From an uncultured Ruminococcus sp. (GTDB lineage Bacteria; Bacillota; Clostridia; Oscillospirales; Acutalibacteraceae): a stretch of 37,825 bases of DNA. The stretch lies in contig CADBOO010000028.1 in the NCBI GenBank assembly GCA_902796225.1, positions 1 to 37,825 on the forward strand. The letters run 5' to 3'. Made by a program: the position numbers and the translations under genes. Every line of letters begins with the position of its first letter. The first letter of the stretch is position 1. Shown piece after piece: positions 29,159 to 37,760 of this stretch. The notes beneath the pieces were generated by a model. It searched no databases, was not told the DNA's origin, and saw nothing but the letters and a program-made list of their open reading frames with translations.

Positions 29159-30424
29159 TCACTCTTGTCCCAAAATGATCGGTCGGATCTCGCTTGCCAG
29201 ATACAGCGAGCCGCAGATGAACACATCACCGCCGTAGGACAGCGCCTTCTCATAGGCTTCCTTCGGATGCGCTTCCACCTCGACGTCAAAGAAGATATCC
29301 TTGAGCCGCTGCGCCAGATAGCCTGCCGCCATGGCGCGGGGATTGGCGATGTTGGTCGCGATCACATGGTCGAACAAGCCCCTGAGCTTTTCGACGCCGT
29401 GGAAATCCTTATCGGACAGCATGCCGATGATCAGCGTCCTGCATTCATCGGAGGTATACCGTCTGACCGCTGTGGCGAATGCCTCCAGCCCGTTCGGGTT
29501 ATGCGCGCCGTCGAGGATGACCGTCGGATTCTCGGACAGCAGCTCAAATCGCGCGGGATGACAGACCTTGTCGAGTCCCCCGCGGATCGCGTCGGCGGGG
29601 ATATCCACACGGCTGCGGTCGCGCAGCGCTTCGATCGCCGCCAGCACACAGCGCAGGTTTTCCACCTGATGGTCGCCGATCAGCGGGGTATGCATCTCCT
29701 GCCCCATATAGCGGAAACGGATACCGTCCAGACCGCACCGCACATCGTGGACGGTCAGGTTCTCGCCGAAGTAGATCGGATCGCCGAGCGCCCCTGCGGT
29801 ATCGCGGATGACACGCATCGCCGCGGGCAGCTGGGAGGCTGTCGCGACAGGTGATCCGCGCTTGATGATGCCGCACTTCTGGATGGCGATCTCGCCGATG
29901 GAATTGCCCAGGATCTCGGTATGATCCAGCGCGATCCGTGTGATCACACTGCACAGCGGGTCACGGATCACATTGGTGGAATCCAGCAGACCGCCCATAC
30001 CGACCTCGCAGACCACAATATCGCAGTCATGCTTTTTGAACAGATAGAATCCCACCACGGTGAGGAACTCAAACTCCGTGATGATGATATCGTCGTCGGC
30101 AAGCTCGTCCACATACGGCTTGATCTCGCTGACGGCGTCGACCAGCTCTTCCTCGCTGATCATCTGGTTATTGATCTGGATGCGCTCGCGAAAATCGACG
30201 ATATACGGCGAAGTGAACAGACCGACCTTGTAGCCTGCTTCCTGCAGGATATACGACAGCATCGCCGATACGCTGCCCTTGCCGTTGGTGCCGGCGACAT
30301 GGATGAACTTTTGTTCCAGCGCCTCCGGGAATTTGCGAAACAGCATTTGGACCCGTTCAAGTCCGGGGTGCGATCCGAATCGCTCCAGTGCATGGATATA
30401 GGATAAGGCGTCAGTATATTTCAT
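29159..30424 (-). CDS. folC: Folylpolyglutamate synthase / dihydrofolate synthase
   Basis: A 421-residue ATP-dependent ligase that adds glutamate to folates. The P-loop is HVAGTNGKGS (42-51). The Mur-ligase-type motifs FEFLTVVGFYLF, CEVGMGGLLDSTN and LDGAHNPNG are present. The usual GG-R-LDATN reads GG-L-LDSTN here, a mild change. ATG 30424 shares a base with the rsmI stop (TAATG), so it is the last gene of trmN6-rsmI-folC. Confidence 0.94.
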   Translation of the reverse strand: MKYTDALSYIHALERFGSHPGLERVQMLFRKFPEALEQKFIHVAGTNGKGSVSAMLSYILQEAGYKVGLFTSPYIVDFRERIQINNQMISEEELVDAVSEIKPYVDELADDDIIITEFEFLTVVGFYLFKKHDCDIVVCEVGMGGLLDSTNVIRDPLCSVITRIALDHTEILGNSIGEIAIQKCGIIKRGSPVATASQLPAAMRVIRDTAGALGDPIYFGENLTVHDVRCGLDGIRFRYMGQEMHTPLIGDHQVENLRCVLAAIEALRDRSRVDIPADAIRGGLDKVCHPARFELLSENPTVILDGAHNPNGLEAFATAVRRYTSDECRTLIIGMLSDKDFHGVEKLRGLFDHVIATNIANPRAMAAGYLAQRLKDIFFDVEVEAHPKEAYEKALSYGGDVFICGSLYLASEIRPIILGQE

Positions 30425-31251
30425 TACATCAGCTCCTTATAGATCTCGTTCTTTTTCAGCCCCGCCATCGCGGCAGCTTCCTTTGCGGCGTCGGTCGGCC
30501 GCATCCCGCCGCCGATCAGCTTCTCGGCATAGGCGACGGCTTCTTTCAAGGTCATTTCAGGCTTGTCCTCCGCCTTTTTGCCCTCGAGGATCAGCACGAT
30601 CTCGCCTTTCAGGGGTGTTTGGGAATAGGCTGTCGCAGCCTCTTTGGTCGTCGTGCGGATGATTTCTTCATGCACCTTGGTCAGCTCGCGGGCGATAGTC
30701 AGCCGGCGATCGCCGAAGGCGGCGTACAGATCCTGCAGGGTGTTGTTCAGCTTGTGCGGCGCCTCGTAAAAAATCATCGTGCGGCGCTCGTCGATCAGGC
30801 TTTCAAGGTGTTCCGATCGACTCTTTTTGTTGACGGACAAAAAGCCTTCGAAGGTAAATCTGCCGGTCTCCAGTCCCGATACCGCCAAAGCGGAAATCAC
30901 CGCGCTGGGTCCCGGTACGACGACGGTCATCACGCCTGCCGCCTCGCACTGACGGATCAGATCCTCGCCGGGGTCGGAGATACACGGCATCCCCGCGTCG
31001 GTGACGATCGCACAGCTCTCGCCCGCCAGGATACGGTCGATGATCTTCTCGCCTTTGTCGTGCTTGTTGTGCTCAAAATAGCTGACCATGGGCTTTTTGA
31101 TGTTGAAGTGGTTGAGCAGCTTTACGGTGACGCGGGTATCCTCCGCAGCGATAAAATCCACGCTCTGCAGCGTCTCCACCGCACGCGGGGTCATATCGCC
31201 CATGTTGCCGATCGGCGTGCCGACCACATATAATATCGGTTTCTTACACAT
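30424..31251 (-). CDS. rsmI: 16S rRNA 2'-O-ribose C1402 methyltransferase
   Basis: A 275-residue SAM-dependent enzyme of the tetrapyrrole methylase fold that modifies C1402 in the ribosomal decoding centre. Motifs are VVGTPIGNMGDMTPRA (near the start), AAEDTR, TDAGMPCISDPG, VPGPSA and FYEAPHKL. AAGGATGG 5 nt upstream supports ATG 31251; longer in-frame starts run into trmN6. It overlaps the trmN6 stop by 8 bp. Confidence 0.95.
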   Translation of the reverse strand: MCKKPILYVVGTPIGNMGDMTPRAVETLQSVDFIAAEDTRVTVKLLNHFNIKKPMVSYFEHNKHDKGEKIIDRILAGESCAIVTDAGMPCISDPGEDLIRQCEAAGVMTVVVPGPSAVISALAVSGLETGRFTFEGFLSVNKKSRSEHLESLIDERRTMIFYEAPHKLNNTLQDLYAAFGDRRLTIARELTKVHEEIIRTTTKEAATAYSQTPLKGEIVLILEGKKAEDKPEMTLKEAVAYAEKLIGGGMRPTDAAKEAAAMAGLKKNEIYKELM

Positions 31252-31987
31252 CGTAACCATCCTTATAAGATCCGTAGATCGCGCGCATCTCGGGGGTGAA
31301 GCCATGCTCATTCTCGATGATCAGCGCCGGCAGAACGTCCATATAGCCGGGCTTTGCGCCGCGTTTTGCCTCGACCAAAAAGAGCTTCGGCGGTTTATCC
31401 GCCCTGCCCTGCACCATGCGCAGGCGCTTTGGCTCGAGATCATACGCCCTGAGCGTCGCCAGCACATCTGTCAGGCGTTCCGGACGCTGACACATCACGA
31501 ATCTTCCGGAGAATCGCAGGAGCCGATTTGCCGCCGCGCAGACGTCGGCGAGGGTGCAGTCCACTTCATGGCGGGCAGTCTTTTTGCCGTCATCCGGATT
31601 TTCGACCCCCGAACCCGACAGCTTATACGGCGGGTTGCAGACGACCAGATCGGTCTCTCCCGCCGGAAAAAGGCTTTTGATTTCGCGGATGTCGCCGTGC
31701 AGAGGGCGGATCAGCGCTGCACGATCGATACCGTTTTGCAGATTATGCGCGATGCTCTGTGTGAGCAGATCGACGGCATCGTCCTGAATCTCGACGGCGC
31801 ATATTTCTTTTGGAGAATTATCTCGGATCATCAGCAGAGGGATCGTACCGCAGCCCGTACCCAGCTCGACAACGCTTTCGCCGTTTTTCACGCGCGCAAA
31901 ATCCGCGAGCAGGATCGTATCGGTAAAAAAATGATGGCGGTCGCTGACAAATACCTCCACCCCGTTCCCGAGCGGCTCGACGCGCAT
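31244..31987 (-). CDS. trmN6: tRNA1(Val) adenine-N6 methyltransferase (YabB/YfiC type)
   Basis: A 247-residue Rossmann-fold methyltransferase. The SAM site is VVELGTGCGTIPLLM (about 39-53), followed by the acidic AVEIQDDAV and the N6-adenine motif VVCNPPYKL. GGGAGGGG before ATG 31987 sets the start. First gene of an operon with rsmI and folC; trmN6-rsmI is a long-conserved Firmicutes pair. The exact modified tRNA is taken from the family. Confidence 0.9.
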   Translation of the reverse strand: MRVEPLGNGVEVFVSDRHHFFTDTILLADFARVKNGESVVELGTGCGTIPLLMIRDNSPKEICAVEIQDDAVDLLTQSIAHNLQNGIDRAALIRPLHGDIREIKSLFPAGETDLVVCNPPYKLSGSGVENPDDGKKTARHEVDCTLADVCAAANRLLRFSGRFVMCQRPERLTDVLATLRAYDLEPKRLRMVQGRADKPPKLFLVEAKRGAKPGYMDVLPALIIENEHGFTPEMRAIYGSYKDGYDV

Positions 31988-32015
31988 AGTACCCCTCCCG
32001 TTGCTTGATGCAATC

Positions 32016-32044
32016 ATTGTAGCATAAACAGCGAAAGATGTAAA
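32016..32044 (-). promoter_or_regulatory. Promoter of trmN6-rsmI-folC
   Basis: On the minus strand, TTTACA (32039-32044) and TACAAT (32016-32021) are 17 bp apart. Confidence 0.75.
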
Positions 32045-32213
32045 GCGCGAACAGCAACGCAAGAAAGCGCGCTTTGCGCGCATTTCGTATTGCCGTCGCC
32101 CGTGTGCCCATCAAGTGCGCTATCAATCTTTTTTGTTTGATAGGTGTCGCTGTATGATCATCGTCCGGTATGTATATTCTTATTGTACTCTTTGTTGTAG
32201 TTTCCTATCAAAC

Positions 32214-32246
32214 GAAAAATAACCGGGGACGAATCCCCGGTTATCG
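32214..32246 (-). terminator. Terminator after the ferredoxin gene
   Basis: AACCGGGGA/TCCCCGGTT with a TTCG loop on the minus strand is followed by ATTTTTCG. Confidence 0.8.
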
Positions 32247-32258
32247 TTTGTGTGTGGA

Positions 32259-32429
32259 TTATTCCGCCGCAGGAGCGCCTACGGGGCAGGCATCAGCACA
32301 AGCGCCGCACTCGATGCAAGCATCAGCGTCGATCTCGTACTTGCTATCGCCCTCGGAGATAGCTTCTACAGGGCACTCGCCTGCGCATGCGCCGCAGGAG
32401 ATGCATTCGTCAGAAATCTTATAAGCCAT
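32259..32429 (-). CDS. Ferredoxin with two 4Fe-4S clusters
   Basis: A 56-residue clostridial-type ferredoxin. It begins MAYKISDECISCGACAGECP and repeats the pattern with ACIECGACADACP, so two CxxCxxCxxxCP motifs bind two low-potential clusters. It carries electrons between soluble redox enzymes of anaerobes. GGAGGTCACATT precedes ATG 32429, and the stop is TAA (32259-32261). It is a single gene with a strong promoter and terminator, fitting high expression. Confidence 0.96.
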   Translation of the reverse strand: MAYKISDECISCGACAGECPVEAISEGDSKYEIDADACIECGACADACPVGAPAAE

Positions 32430-32458
32430 AATGTGACCTCCTTATTGTTGTTGCCTCT

Positions 32459-32486
32459 ATTGTAGCACAAATATTTTAAAATTCAA
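32459..32486 (-). promoter_or_regulatory. Promoter of the ferredoxin gene
   Basis: On the minus strand, TTGAAT (32481-32486) and TACAAT (32459-32464) are 16 bp apart in AT-rich DNA. Confidence 0.75.
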
Positions 32487-32541
32487 TCGTTTTCACTAAA
32501 TTTTTCAAAAACGAGGCAAAATTAGCAGGCGCTAACCGAGG

Positions 32542-33477
32542 CTATTCATTCTCATACATCGCGATGAGATCCTCAAGATCGTACGGGGTCTGCTGGTAGA
32601 GGTAGTAGTTGAGCCAGTTCTGGTAGAGAAGCTGAGCATGGCTGCGCCATGTCATAACGGGCTTGCGGGTGACGTTATTATCAGGGAAATAATTATAGGG
32701 GATATCGGGGTGAATGCCCTTTTCAACGTCGCGATAATACTCCTTGGCGATGGTATCATAGTCGTACTCACAGTGACCGAGCAGATAGAATTCTCTGCCG
32801 TTTTTTGAGCAGACGATCGCAACGCCCGCCTTTTTGGATTCGGCGAGGATCTCCAGCTCCGGGATCTTCGCGATATCCTCGCTTTTGACGCCGGTATACC
32901 GCGAATGCGGGATCAAAAAGTAGTCGTCAAATCCGCGGGTCAGCGGATGCTTGTTGTTGAGGATCTTATGATTGTAGATGCCCGAGAGTTTTTTCGGCAA
33001 TTCATGCTTCGGGATGCCGTAGCGGTGATACAGTCCCGCCTGAGCGCCCCAGCAGATGAACAGGGTCGAATAGATATGCTTTTTCGCCCAGTCCAACACC
33101 TCGCACAGCTCGTCCCAGTAGTCGACCTCTCCGAAGTCCATCAGCTCAACGGGCGCGCCGGTGACGATCAAGCCGTCAAAGCGCTCGTCGCGGATCTCGT
33201 CTAAGGTCTTGTAGAATTTTGTCAGATGCTCATGAGAGGTGTTTTTGGATTTGTGCGAGCTCATTTGCAGCAGCTCGACGTCCACCTGCAGCGGCGAGTT
33301 GCCGAGCAGTCTTAAGAGCTGTGTCTCAGTCTCGACCTTCGTCGGCATGAGATTAAGGATCACGATTCTGAGCGGTCGGATATCCTGCGTCATCGCACGT
33401 TCTTCGGTCATCACAAATATATTTTCGCCTTCCAGTATCTTTGTTGCGGGAAGGTCGTTTTGAACCTTGATCGGCAT
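32542..33477 (-). CDS. metA: Homoserine O-acetyltransferase (MetA type)
   Basis: A 311-residue enzyme for the first step from homoserine to methionine. The catalytic residues are Cys142 (FICWGAQAG), His235 and Glu237 (LLGHCEYDY). Residue 111 is Glu (TGAPVE); in this family Glu111 marks acetyl-CoA users and Gly111 marks succinyl-CoA users. So O-acetylhomoserine is the expected product. AAAGGAGCGGTACC before the ATG sets the start. No SAM riboswitch is visible upstream. A weak hairpin (TTAGC/GCTAA then TTTT, about 32519-32536) may end the transcript. Confidence 0.95.
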   Translation of the reverse strand: MPIKVQNDLPATKILEGENIFVMTEERAMTQDIRPLRIVILNLMPTKVETETQLLRLLGNSPLQVDVELLQMSSHKSKNTSHEHLTKFYKTLDEIRDERFDGLIVTGAPVELMDFGEVDYWDELCEVLDWAKKHIYSTLFICWGAQAGLYHRYGIPKHELPKKLSGIYNHKILNNKHPLTRGFDDYFLIPHSRYTGVKSEDIAKIPELEILAESKKAGVAIVCSKNGREFYLLGHCEYDYDTIAKEYYRDVEKGIHPDIPYNYFPDNNVTRKPVMTWRSHAQLLYQNWLNYYLYQQTPYDLEDLIAMYENE

Positions 33478-33498
33478 GGTACCGCTCCTTTCTGTTTG

Positions 33499-33616
33499 AG
33501 TTAAGAATTAAGAGCTAAGAGTTAAGAGTTGACGGCGGGCGCTGCCCGCACCCGAATATAATAGTATTGTTCAAGCAAAGCGAGTAACCACAACTCTTCA
33601 CGCTTATTTCTTCGCT
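33499..33616. repeat. AT-rich low-complexity repeats with GC hairpin upstream of metA
   Basis: A run of TAAGAGT-like units (33499-33533), a GCGGGC/GCCCGC hairpin (about 33535-33550) and a partial inverted copy (CAACTCTT...CTCTTAGTTC, 33591-33625) give MITE-like ends. A possible metA promoter (TTACTC, 18 bp, TATTAT, minus strand) lies inside. Confidence 0.5.
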
Positions 33617-33626
33617 CTTAGTTCAA

Positions 33627-35066
33627 TTAATACTGTTTTCCCCAGTATACCATGTGCTTGGCGGGTTTGCCGCAGCAGACACAGGTATCGGCAAGGTGTT
33701 CTTCTTCAAAGGGGATGCAGCGGGATTTGACGCCGCCGGTGGCATCCTTGAGCTTATCCTCGCATGCGGAGTCGCCGCACCACATCGCCTTGATAAAGCC
33801 GGGGTTGTTTTTGCTCAGGTCGATGAATTCGTCATACGTAGTGGCGACATGAGTCTTTTCGTGCATATTCTCAAGCGCACGGTCGTACATATCGTCGTGG
33901 ATCTTCTTCAGCAGATCGGTGATCGCGTCCTCGATGCCGTCGAGGGATACGAACAGCTTTTCTCTCGTATCGCGGCGCACCAGTACGCACTGGTTCTTTT
34001 CGATGTCCTTGGGACCGAGTTCCAGACGGATCGGCACGCCCTGCATCTCGTACTGGGCGAATTTCCATCCCGGGCTTTGGTCGGAGTCGTCGAGCTTTGT
34101 GCGGAATGTCTGCTTCAGCTGATTGTAAAGCTCTCTTGCCTTATCGAGGACTCCCTCTTTATGCATCGCGATCGGAATAACGGCGACCTGTACAGGGGCG
34201 ATCTTCGGCGGCAGGACAAGCCCGTCGTCATCAGAATGTACCATGATCAGCGCGCCGATCATACGGGTGGAAACGCCCCAGGAGGTCTGGTGCGGATAGT
34301 GCAGTTGATTGTCGCGGCCCTGATAGGTGATGTCAAAGGCGCGGGCAAATCCGTCGCCGAAATAGTGCGAGGTGCCGCCCTGCAGGGCAACGCCGTTGTG
34401 CATCATCGGCTCAATGGTATAGGTCGCCTGTGCGCCGGCAAAACGCTCTTTTTCGGTCTTCTCACCGACAACGGCAGGGATCGCAAGGGTCTCCTTATAG
34501 AAATCGGCATAGACCTGCAGCATACGAAGGGTCTCTTCACGCGCTTCTTCTTCGGTCTCGTGCATGGTGTGACCCTCCTGCCAGAGAAACTCGGAGGTTC
34601 TGAGGAACGGACGGGTGGTCTTTTCCCAGCGAACGACGCTGCACCACTGGTTGTAGAGCTTCGGCAGATCGCGGTAGGTGTTGATGATCTTGGCGTAATG
34701 CTCACAGAAAAGCGTCTCGGAGGTCGGACGGACACAGAGACGTTCAGTCAGCTTTTCGCTGCCGCCGATCGTGACCCACGCGCATTCGGGCGCAAAGCCC
34801 TCAACGTGATCCTTCTCCTTTTGAAGCAGGCTTTCGGGGATAAACATCGGCATATAGACGTTCTCGTGACCGGTCTCTTTGAAACGACGATCAAGATCCG
34901 CCTGGATATTCTCCCAGATCGCATAGCCGTAGGGACGGATGACCATACAGCCCTTGACGTTGCTGTAGTCAACCAGCTCCGCTTTCTTCACAATATCGGT
35001 ATACCATTTTGCAAAATCCTCGTCGCGGCTTGTGATCGCCTCGACCATTTTCTTATTCTGAGCCAT
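33627..35066 (-). CDS. proS: Prolyl-tRNA synthetase (archaeal/eukaryotic type)
   Basis: A 479-residue class II synthetase that charges tRNA-Pro. Motif 2 is [24 protein letters not shown] (split by its loop), with RPTSETL upstream and [19 protein letters not shown] motif 3 context. There is no bacterial editing insertion. The C-terminal domain has cysteines ([16 protein letters not shown]) and ends in VYWGKQY, the Tyr terminus typical of the archaeal type. GGAGGGTATT sets ATG 35066. No T-box leader is seen in the ~53-nt leader. Confidence 0.95.
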   Translation of the reverse strand: MAQNKKMVEAITSRDEDFAKWYTDIVKKAELVDYSNVKGCMVIRPYGYAIWENIQADLDRRFKETGHENVYMPMFIPESLLQKEKDHVEGFAPECAWVTIGGSEKLTERLCVRPTSETLFCEHYAKIINTYRDLPKLYNQWCSVVRWEKTTRPFLRTSEFLWQEGHTMHETEEEAREETLRMLQVYADFYKETLAIPAVVGEKTEKERFAGAQATYTIEPMMHNGVALQGGTSHYFGDGFARAFDITYQGRDNQLHYPHQTSWGVSTRMIGALIMVHSDDDGLVLPPKIAPVQVAVIPIAMHKEGVLDKARELYNQLKQTFRTKLDDSDQSPGWKFAQYEMQGVPIRLELGPKDIEKNQCVLVRRDTREKLFVSLDGIEDAITDLLKKIHDDMYDRALENMHEKTHVATTYDEFIDLSKNNPGFIKAMWCGDSACEDKLKDATGGVKSRCIPFEEEHLADTCVCCGKPAKHMVYWGKQY

Positions 35067-35125
35067 AATACCCTCCAAATCAGGTTATAGTCGCTTATCC
35101 GATTGAAATAAGCCTAAACATAGTT

Positions 35126-35154
35126 ATTATACTCTTATTGAACGATTTTTGCAA
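35126..35154 (-). promoter_or_regulatory. Promoter of proS
   Basis: On the minus strand, TTGCAA (35149-35154) and TATAAT (35126-35131) are 17 bp apart. Confidence 0.8.
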
Positions 35155-35170
35155 GTGCTATTTCGCACAG

Positions 35171-35198
35171 AAAAACAGCGGCAGATCGCTCTGCCGCC
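35171..35198 (-). terminator. Terminator after the small lipoprotein gene
   Basis: An 8-bp perfect stem (GCGGCAGA/TCTGCCGC) with a 4-nt loop is followed on the minus strand by TGTTTTT. Confidence 0.8.
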
Positions 35199-35216
35199 GT
35201 GCATGTTCGGTTGTTC

Positions 35217-35783
35217 TTATTTTTTATCGGGACTGCTGACGAGTTTGAGGGTGGAAAGCAGGTCGATCAGCTCCTGATCGTTCATGACCTCGGTGATATC
35301 GTGGGTAAAGGGCGTAGGCTGTTCGACGACCAGCGAGATCAGGTGGGATTCTTCGTCGGGCGTCGCGCCGGTATCGATAAACGCCGCGTTCAGCGCAGAT
35401 GACGGATAGGTGTATCCGCTGTAATCGCCGACGGTGATATCCGAACCGCCGTCCTCAAGACCGCTCTGATGCTTGGATTCGTAGTTGTTGGCGTAGCCGT
35501 TGTTGATATACACATAAACGGAGTATTCCTTTGCCGCCGAGGTGACGAGCAGCGCCGGTCTGTTGTAGAACTCCTCTGCCTTATAGGTCAGCGACGCGTC
35601 CTTGTACGCCTGCAGAGAGAAGGTGAATTTGTTGTCCTGATCCTTCAGCTCAAAGGTTTCACCGTCGGGCGCAGGTCGGGTCTCTTTTTCTTCCTCCTTG
35701 CTGTCTTTATCGCCGCAGGCAACGAGAGCCGCCATGCTGAGGATAAATGCAAAGATCAGCAGGATCGATAATGCTTTTTTCAT
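35217..35783 (-). CDS. Hypothetical lipoprotein
   Basis: A 188-residue exported lipoprotein. The signal peptide spans 1-23 with lipobox ALVAC (Cys23). An acidic/basic linker (KDSKEEEKETRPAPDG) follows. The mature part (40-185) is predicted mostly beta: KFTFSLQAYKDASLTY, ALLVTSAAKEYSVYVYINNGY and HLISLVVEQPTPF, ending in a helix NDQELIDLLSTLKLV. I recognise no family; the layout suits a small surface-binding domain. AAAGGAATG precedes the ATG. It is a single gene with its own promoter and terminator. Confidence 0.78.
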   Translation of the reverse strand: MKKALSILLIFAFILSMAALVACGDKDSKEEEKETRPAPDGETFELKDQDNKFTFSLQAYKDASLTYKAEEFYNRPALLVTSAAKEYSVYVYINNGYANNYESKHQSGLEDGGSDITVGDYSGYTYPSSALNAAFIDTGATPDEESHLISLVVEQPTPFTHDITEVMNDQELIDLLSTLKLVSSPDKK

Positions 35784-35823
35784 TCAATCATTCCTTTCTT
35801 TTTGATGGGGATCATGCAAGTAT

Positions 35824-35852
35824 ACTATACCATGCGGCAGACGCGGATGCAA
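35824..35852 (-). promoter_or_regulatory. Promoter of the small lipoprotein
   Basis: On the minus strand, TTGCAT (35847-35852) and TATAGT (35824-35829) are 17 bp apart. Confidence 0.75.
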
Positions 35853-35885
35853 GGGGATCTAAGCCACCGCACAGTTGAAAGCGGA

Positions 35886-36992
35886 CTAATCCGAAATATC
35901 CACATCCAGCGTGATATAGAAGGTGTAATCGGGATGCTTCTGGCAGAGTTTTTCGGTGAGCTTGCGGAAATATTCCCTGCGGTCGCCGACGTCGAAGCTG
36001 ATTACGATATCGAACACAGCGACGCGGGTCTTTTTGTCGAGGTTGAAGCCGTGAATCTGCAGCACGTTTTCATCCGCCAGGACCTCCTCTTCGACCGCGT
36101 GGAACAGGTTGTCTGTCTCGGGATCGTCAAGATCGACGGAATAGATGGAAATACCGGTCAGCATCACGTTGTATTTTTCGTAGACCTCGGCGGCCATGCG
36201 GCGTTCGAGAACGTCCAGCTCGACCGCGGTGATCGTATGATCCACCTCGATATGCACCGAGCCGATCAGCATTTCCGGCCCGTAGGCGTGGAGGATCAGG
36301 TCGTACGCGCCGTTGACGTGAGGATAGGTGCAAAGCTGCGCCTTGATGTTTTTGGAAAGATCGCTGTCGAGCCTCTCGCCGAGGATCTGCGATACGGTGC
36401 CGCGCAGGACGTCAAAGCCGGTTTTGATGATCAGAATCGAGATGATCACGCCGAGGTAGGCTTCGAGCGATACGCCCCAGATCAGATAGATCGCCGCCGC
36501 GATCAAAACAGACGTCGAGATGATCGAATCCATCAGCGCGTCTTTGCCGGAGGCTGAAAGCGAATCGGATCGTGTCGTTTTGCCGTTGCGGATGAAGAAA
36601 ACGCCGAGGAAGATCTTGACCAGCACCGCCGCCCCGACAACGATCAGCGTCACCGCCGAATAATCGGGTATCTCGGGATCGATGATCTTCTTGACGGATT
36701 CGATCATCGCGGTCACGCCGGCATACAGCACGATGACGCCGATGATCAGCGCGGAAAGGTACTCCACCCTGCCGTGACCCAGCGGATGCTCTTTATCGGC
36801 GGGCTTGCTGCTCAGCTTTGTACCGATGATGGTGATCAGCGACGACAGAACATCCGACAGGTTGTTGACTGCGTCGAGAACGATGGAAATGGAATTCGCG
36901 ATCAGACCGACCGCCGTTTTGAATCCCACAAGCAGGATATTTGCAGCGATACCGATGACACTGGTCCGGATGATAAGCTTTTGTCTGTCCAT
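35886..36992 (-). CDS. Cation diffusion facilitator family metal exporter
   Basis: A 368-residue CDF transporter with six helices in residues 1-205 and a long cytoplasmic domain. The transport site in helix 2 is N43-xxx-D47 (AVNNLSD), and in helix 5 D151-xxx-D155 (KDALMDS). An Asn-Asp/Asp-Asp site, rather than His-Asp/His-Asp, is linked to manganese exporters such as pneumococcal MntE, so Mn2+ efflux is the best guess. The C-terminal half has the usual CDF domain (residues about 210-285, HVNGAYDLILHAYGP) plus an extra ~75-residue segment. AAGGAGG before the ATG sets the start. Confidence 0.92.
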   Translation of the reverse strand: MDRQKLIIRTSVIGIAANILLVGFKTAVGLIANSISIVLDAVNNLSDVLSSLITIIGTKLSSKPADKEHPLGHGRVEYLSALIIGVIVLYAGVTAMIESVKKIIDPEIPDYSAVTLIVVGAAVLVKIFLGVFFIRNGKTTRSDSLSASGKDALMDSIISTSVLIAAAIYLIWGVSLEAYLGVIISILIIKTGFDVLRGTVSQILGERLDSDLSKNIKAQLCTYPHVNGAYDLILHAYGPEMLIGSVHIEVDHTITAVELDVLERRMAAEVYEKYNVMLTGISIYSVDLDDPETDNLFHAVEEEVLADENVLQIHGFNLDKKTRVAVFDIVISFDVGDRREYFRKLTEKLCQKHPDYTFYITLDVDISD

Positions 36993-37015
36993 CCGATCGC
37001 CTCCTTATGCAATCC

Positions 37016-37044
37016 ATTATAGCTTTTTTTGCCATCTCCGTCAA
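37016..37044 (-). promoter_or_regulatory. Promoter of the CDF exporter
   Basis: On the minus strand, TTGACG (37039-37044) and TATAAT (37016-37021) are 17 bp apart. Confidence 0.8.
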
Positions 37045-37070
37045 TACGAAACAGCTTCATGAATTCCCGC

Positions 37071-37099
37071 TTGCGTTGAACGGGATTTTGTTATATAAT
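37071..37099 (+). promoter_or_regulatory. Promoter of the DUF5662 gene
   Basis: TTGCGT (37071-37076) and TATAAT (37094-37099) are 17 bp apart. Confidence 0.75.
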
Positions 37100-37126
37100 G
37101 TTTTTGATCGAAAAGGAGCGTACGGT

Positions 37127-37687
37127 ATGGGAAAGGCATTTCAACATTTCAAAACCATCACCCGCCACCGCCACGAGGTCATCCGCAACTGTAAAAAGGC
37201 AGGGATCTTCTGGCAGGGGCTGCGGCATGATCTTTCCAAATACTCCCCCACCGAATTTTTGCAGGGGGCAAAATACTGGCAGGGTACGCGCAGCCCTAAC
37301 GACCGCGAGCGCGAGGTGATCGGGTATTCGCAGGCGTGGATGCACCACAAGGGCAGAAATCGTCACCACTTTGAATACTGGTCGGATTACTCGGCGGTCG
37401 ACAAAGTCGTCAGACCGGTCGAGATGCCGCTGAGGTATGTCGTTGAGATGTTCTGCGACCGCGTCGCGGCGTCGAAGATCTACATGGGCGACAAGTATAC
37501 CGACAAAAGCCCGCTGGAATACTTTGAAAAAGGTAAGCACCGCCGTGTCGGCAGGATCCACGAAAAGACGTCGGATCTGATCGAAAGCCTTTTGACCATG
37601 CTCGCCGAAGAGGGCGAGGATAAGACCTTTGCGTATATCCGCAAACTGGTGAAGAGCGAAAAACGAAGGGCGAAGGATAAAGGATGA
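37127..37687 (+). CDS. DUF5662 family protein
   Basis: A 186-residue soluble basic protein of a family common in Clostridia and their phages, with no known function. Conserved blocks include HFKTITRHRHEVIRNC, GLRHDLSKYSPTEF (His-Asp pair near residue 34), AWMHHKGRNRHHFEYW (residues 70-85) and MFCDRVAASKIYMGDKYTD. The clustered His and Asp residues recall HD-type metal phosphohydrolases, but that is only a suggestion. AAAAGGAGCG before ATG 37127 sets the start; the longer frame to 37007 covers the promoter. Confidence 0.85.
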   Translation: MGKAFQHFKTITRHRHEVIRNCKKAGIFWQGLRHDLSKYSPTEFLQGAKYWQGTRSPNDREREVIGYSQAWMHHKGRNRHHFEYWSDYSAVDKVVRPVEMPLRYVVEMFCDRVAASKIYMGDKYTDKSPLEYFEKGKHRRVGRIHEKTSDLIESLLTMLAEEGEDKTFAYIRKLVKSEKRRAKDKG

Positions 37688-37724
37688 AGGGTTTTGGGAG
37701 GACTCCGTCCTCACCTCATTCCTA

Positions 37725-37760
37725 ATTTCTAATTCCTCATTTCTAATTCCTAATCTTGAA
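37725..37760. repeat. AT-rich TTCTAATTCCT repeats
   Basis: Several copies of a TAATTCCT/CTAATTTC-like unit form low-complexity DNA between the DUF5662 gene and the transposase end. Confidence 0.6.

Noticed and set aside
32100..32213. CTATCAA/TTTGATAG inverted copies between trmN6 and the ferredoxin
   Set aside because: They are short, AT-rich and lie behind the ferredoxin terminator, so there is too little to call an operator or element.
33478..33626. SAM riboswitch upstream of metA
   Set aside because: No characteristic SAM-I pairing pattern or conserved core is visible. The stretch is repeats plus a short GC hairpin.
33654..35090. 478-codon plus-strand frame opposite proS
   Set aside because: It is an antisense frame kept open by codon bias. 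ProRS on the minus strand has full motifs, a ribosome binding site and a promoter.
35067..35125. T-box leader for proS
   Set aside because: The leader is only about 53 nt and lacks the T-box sequence and terminator.
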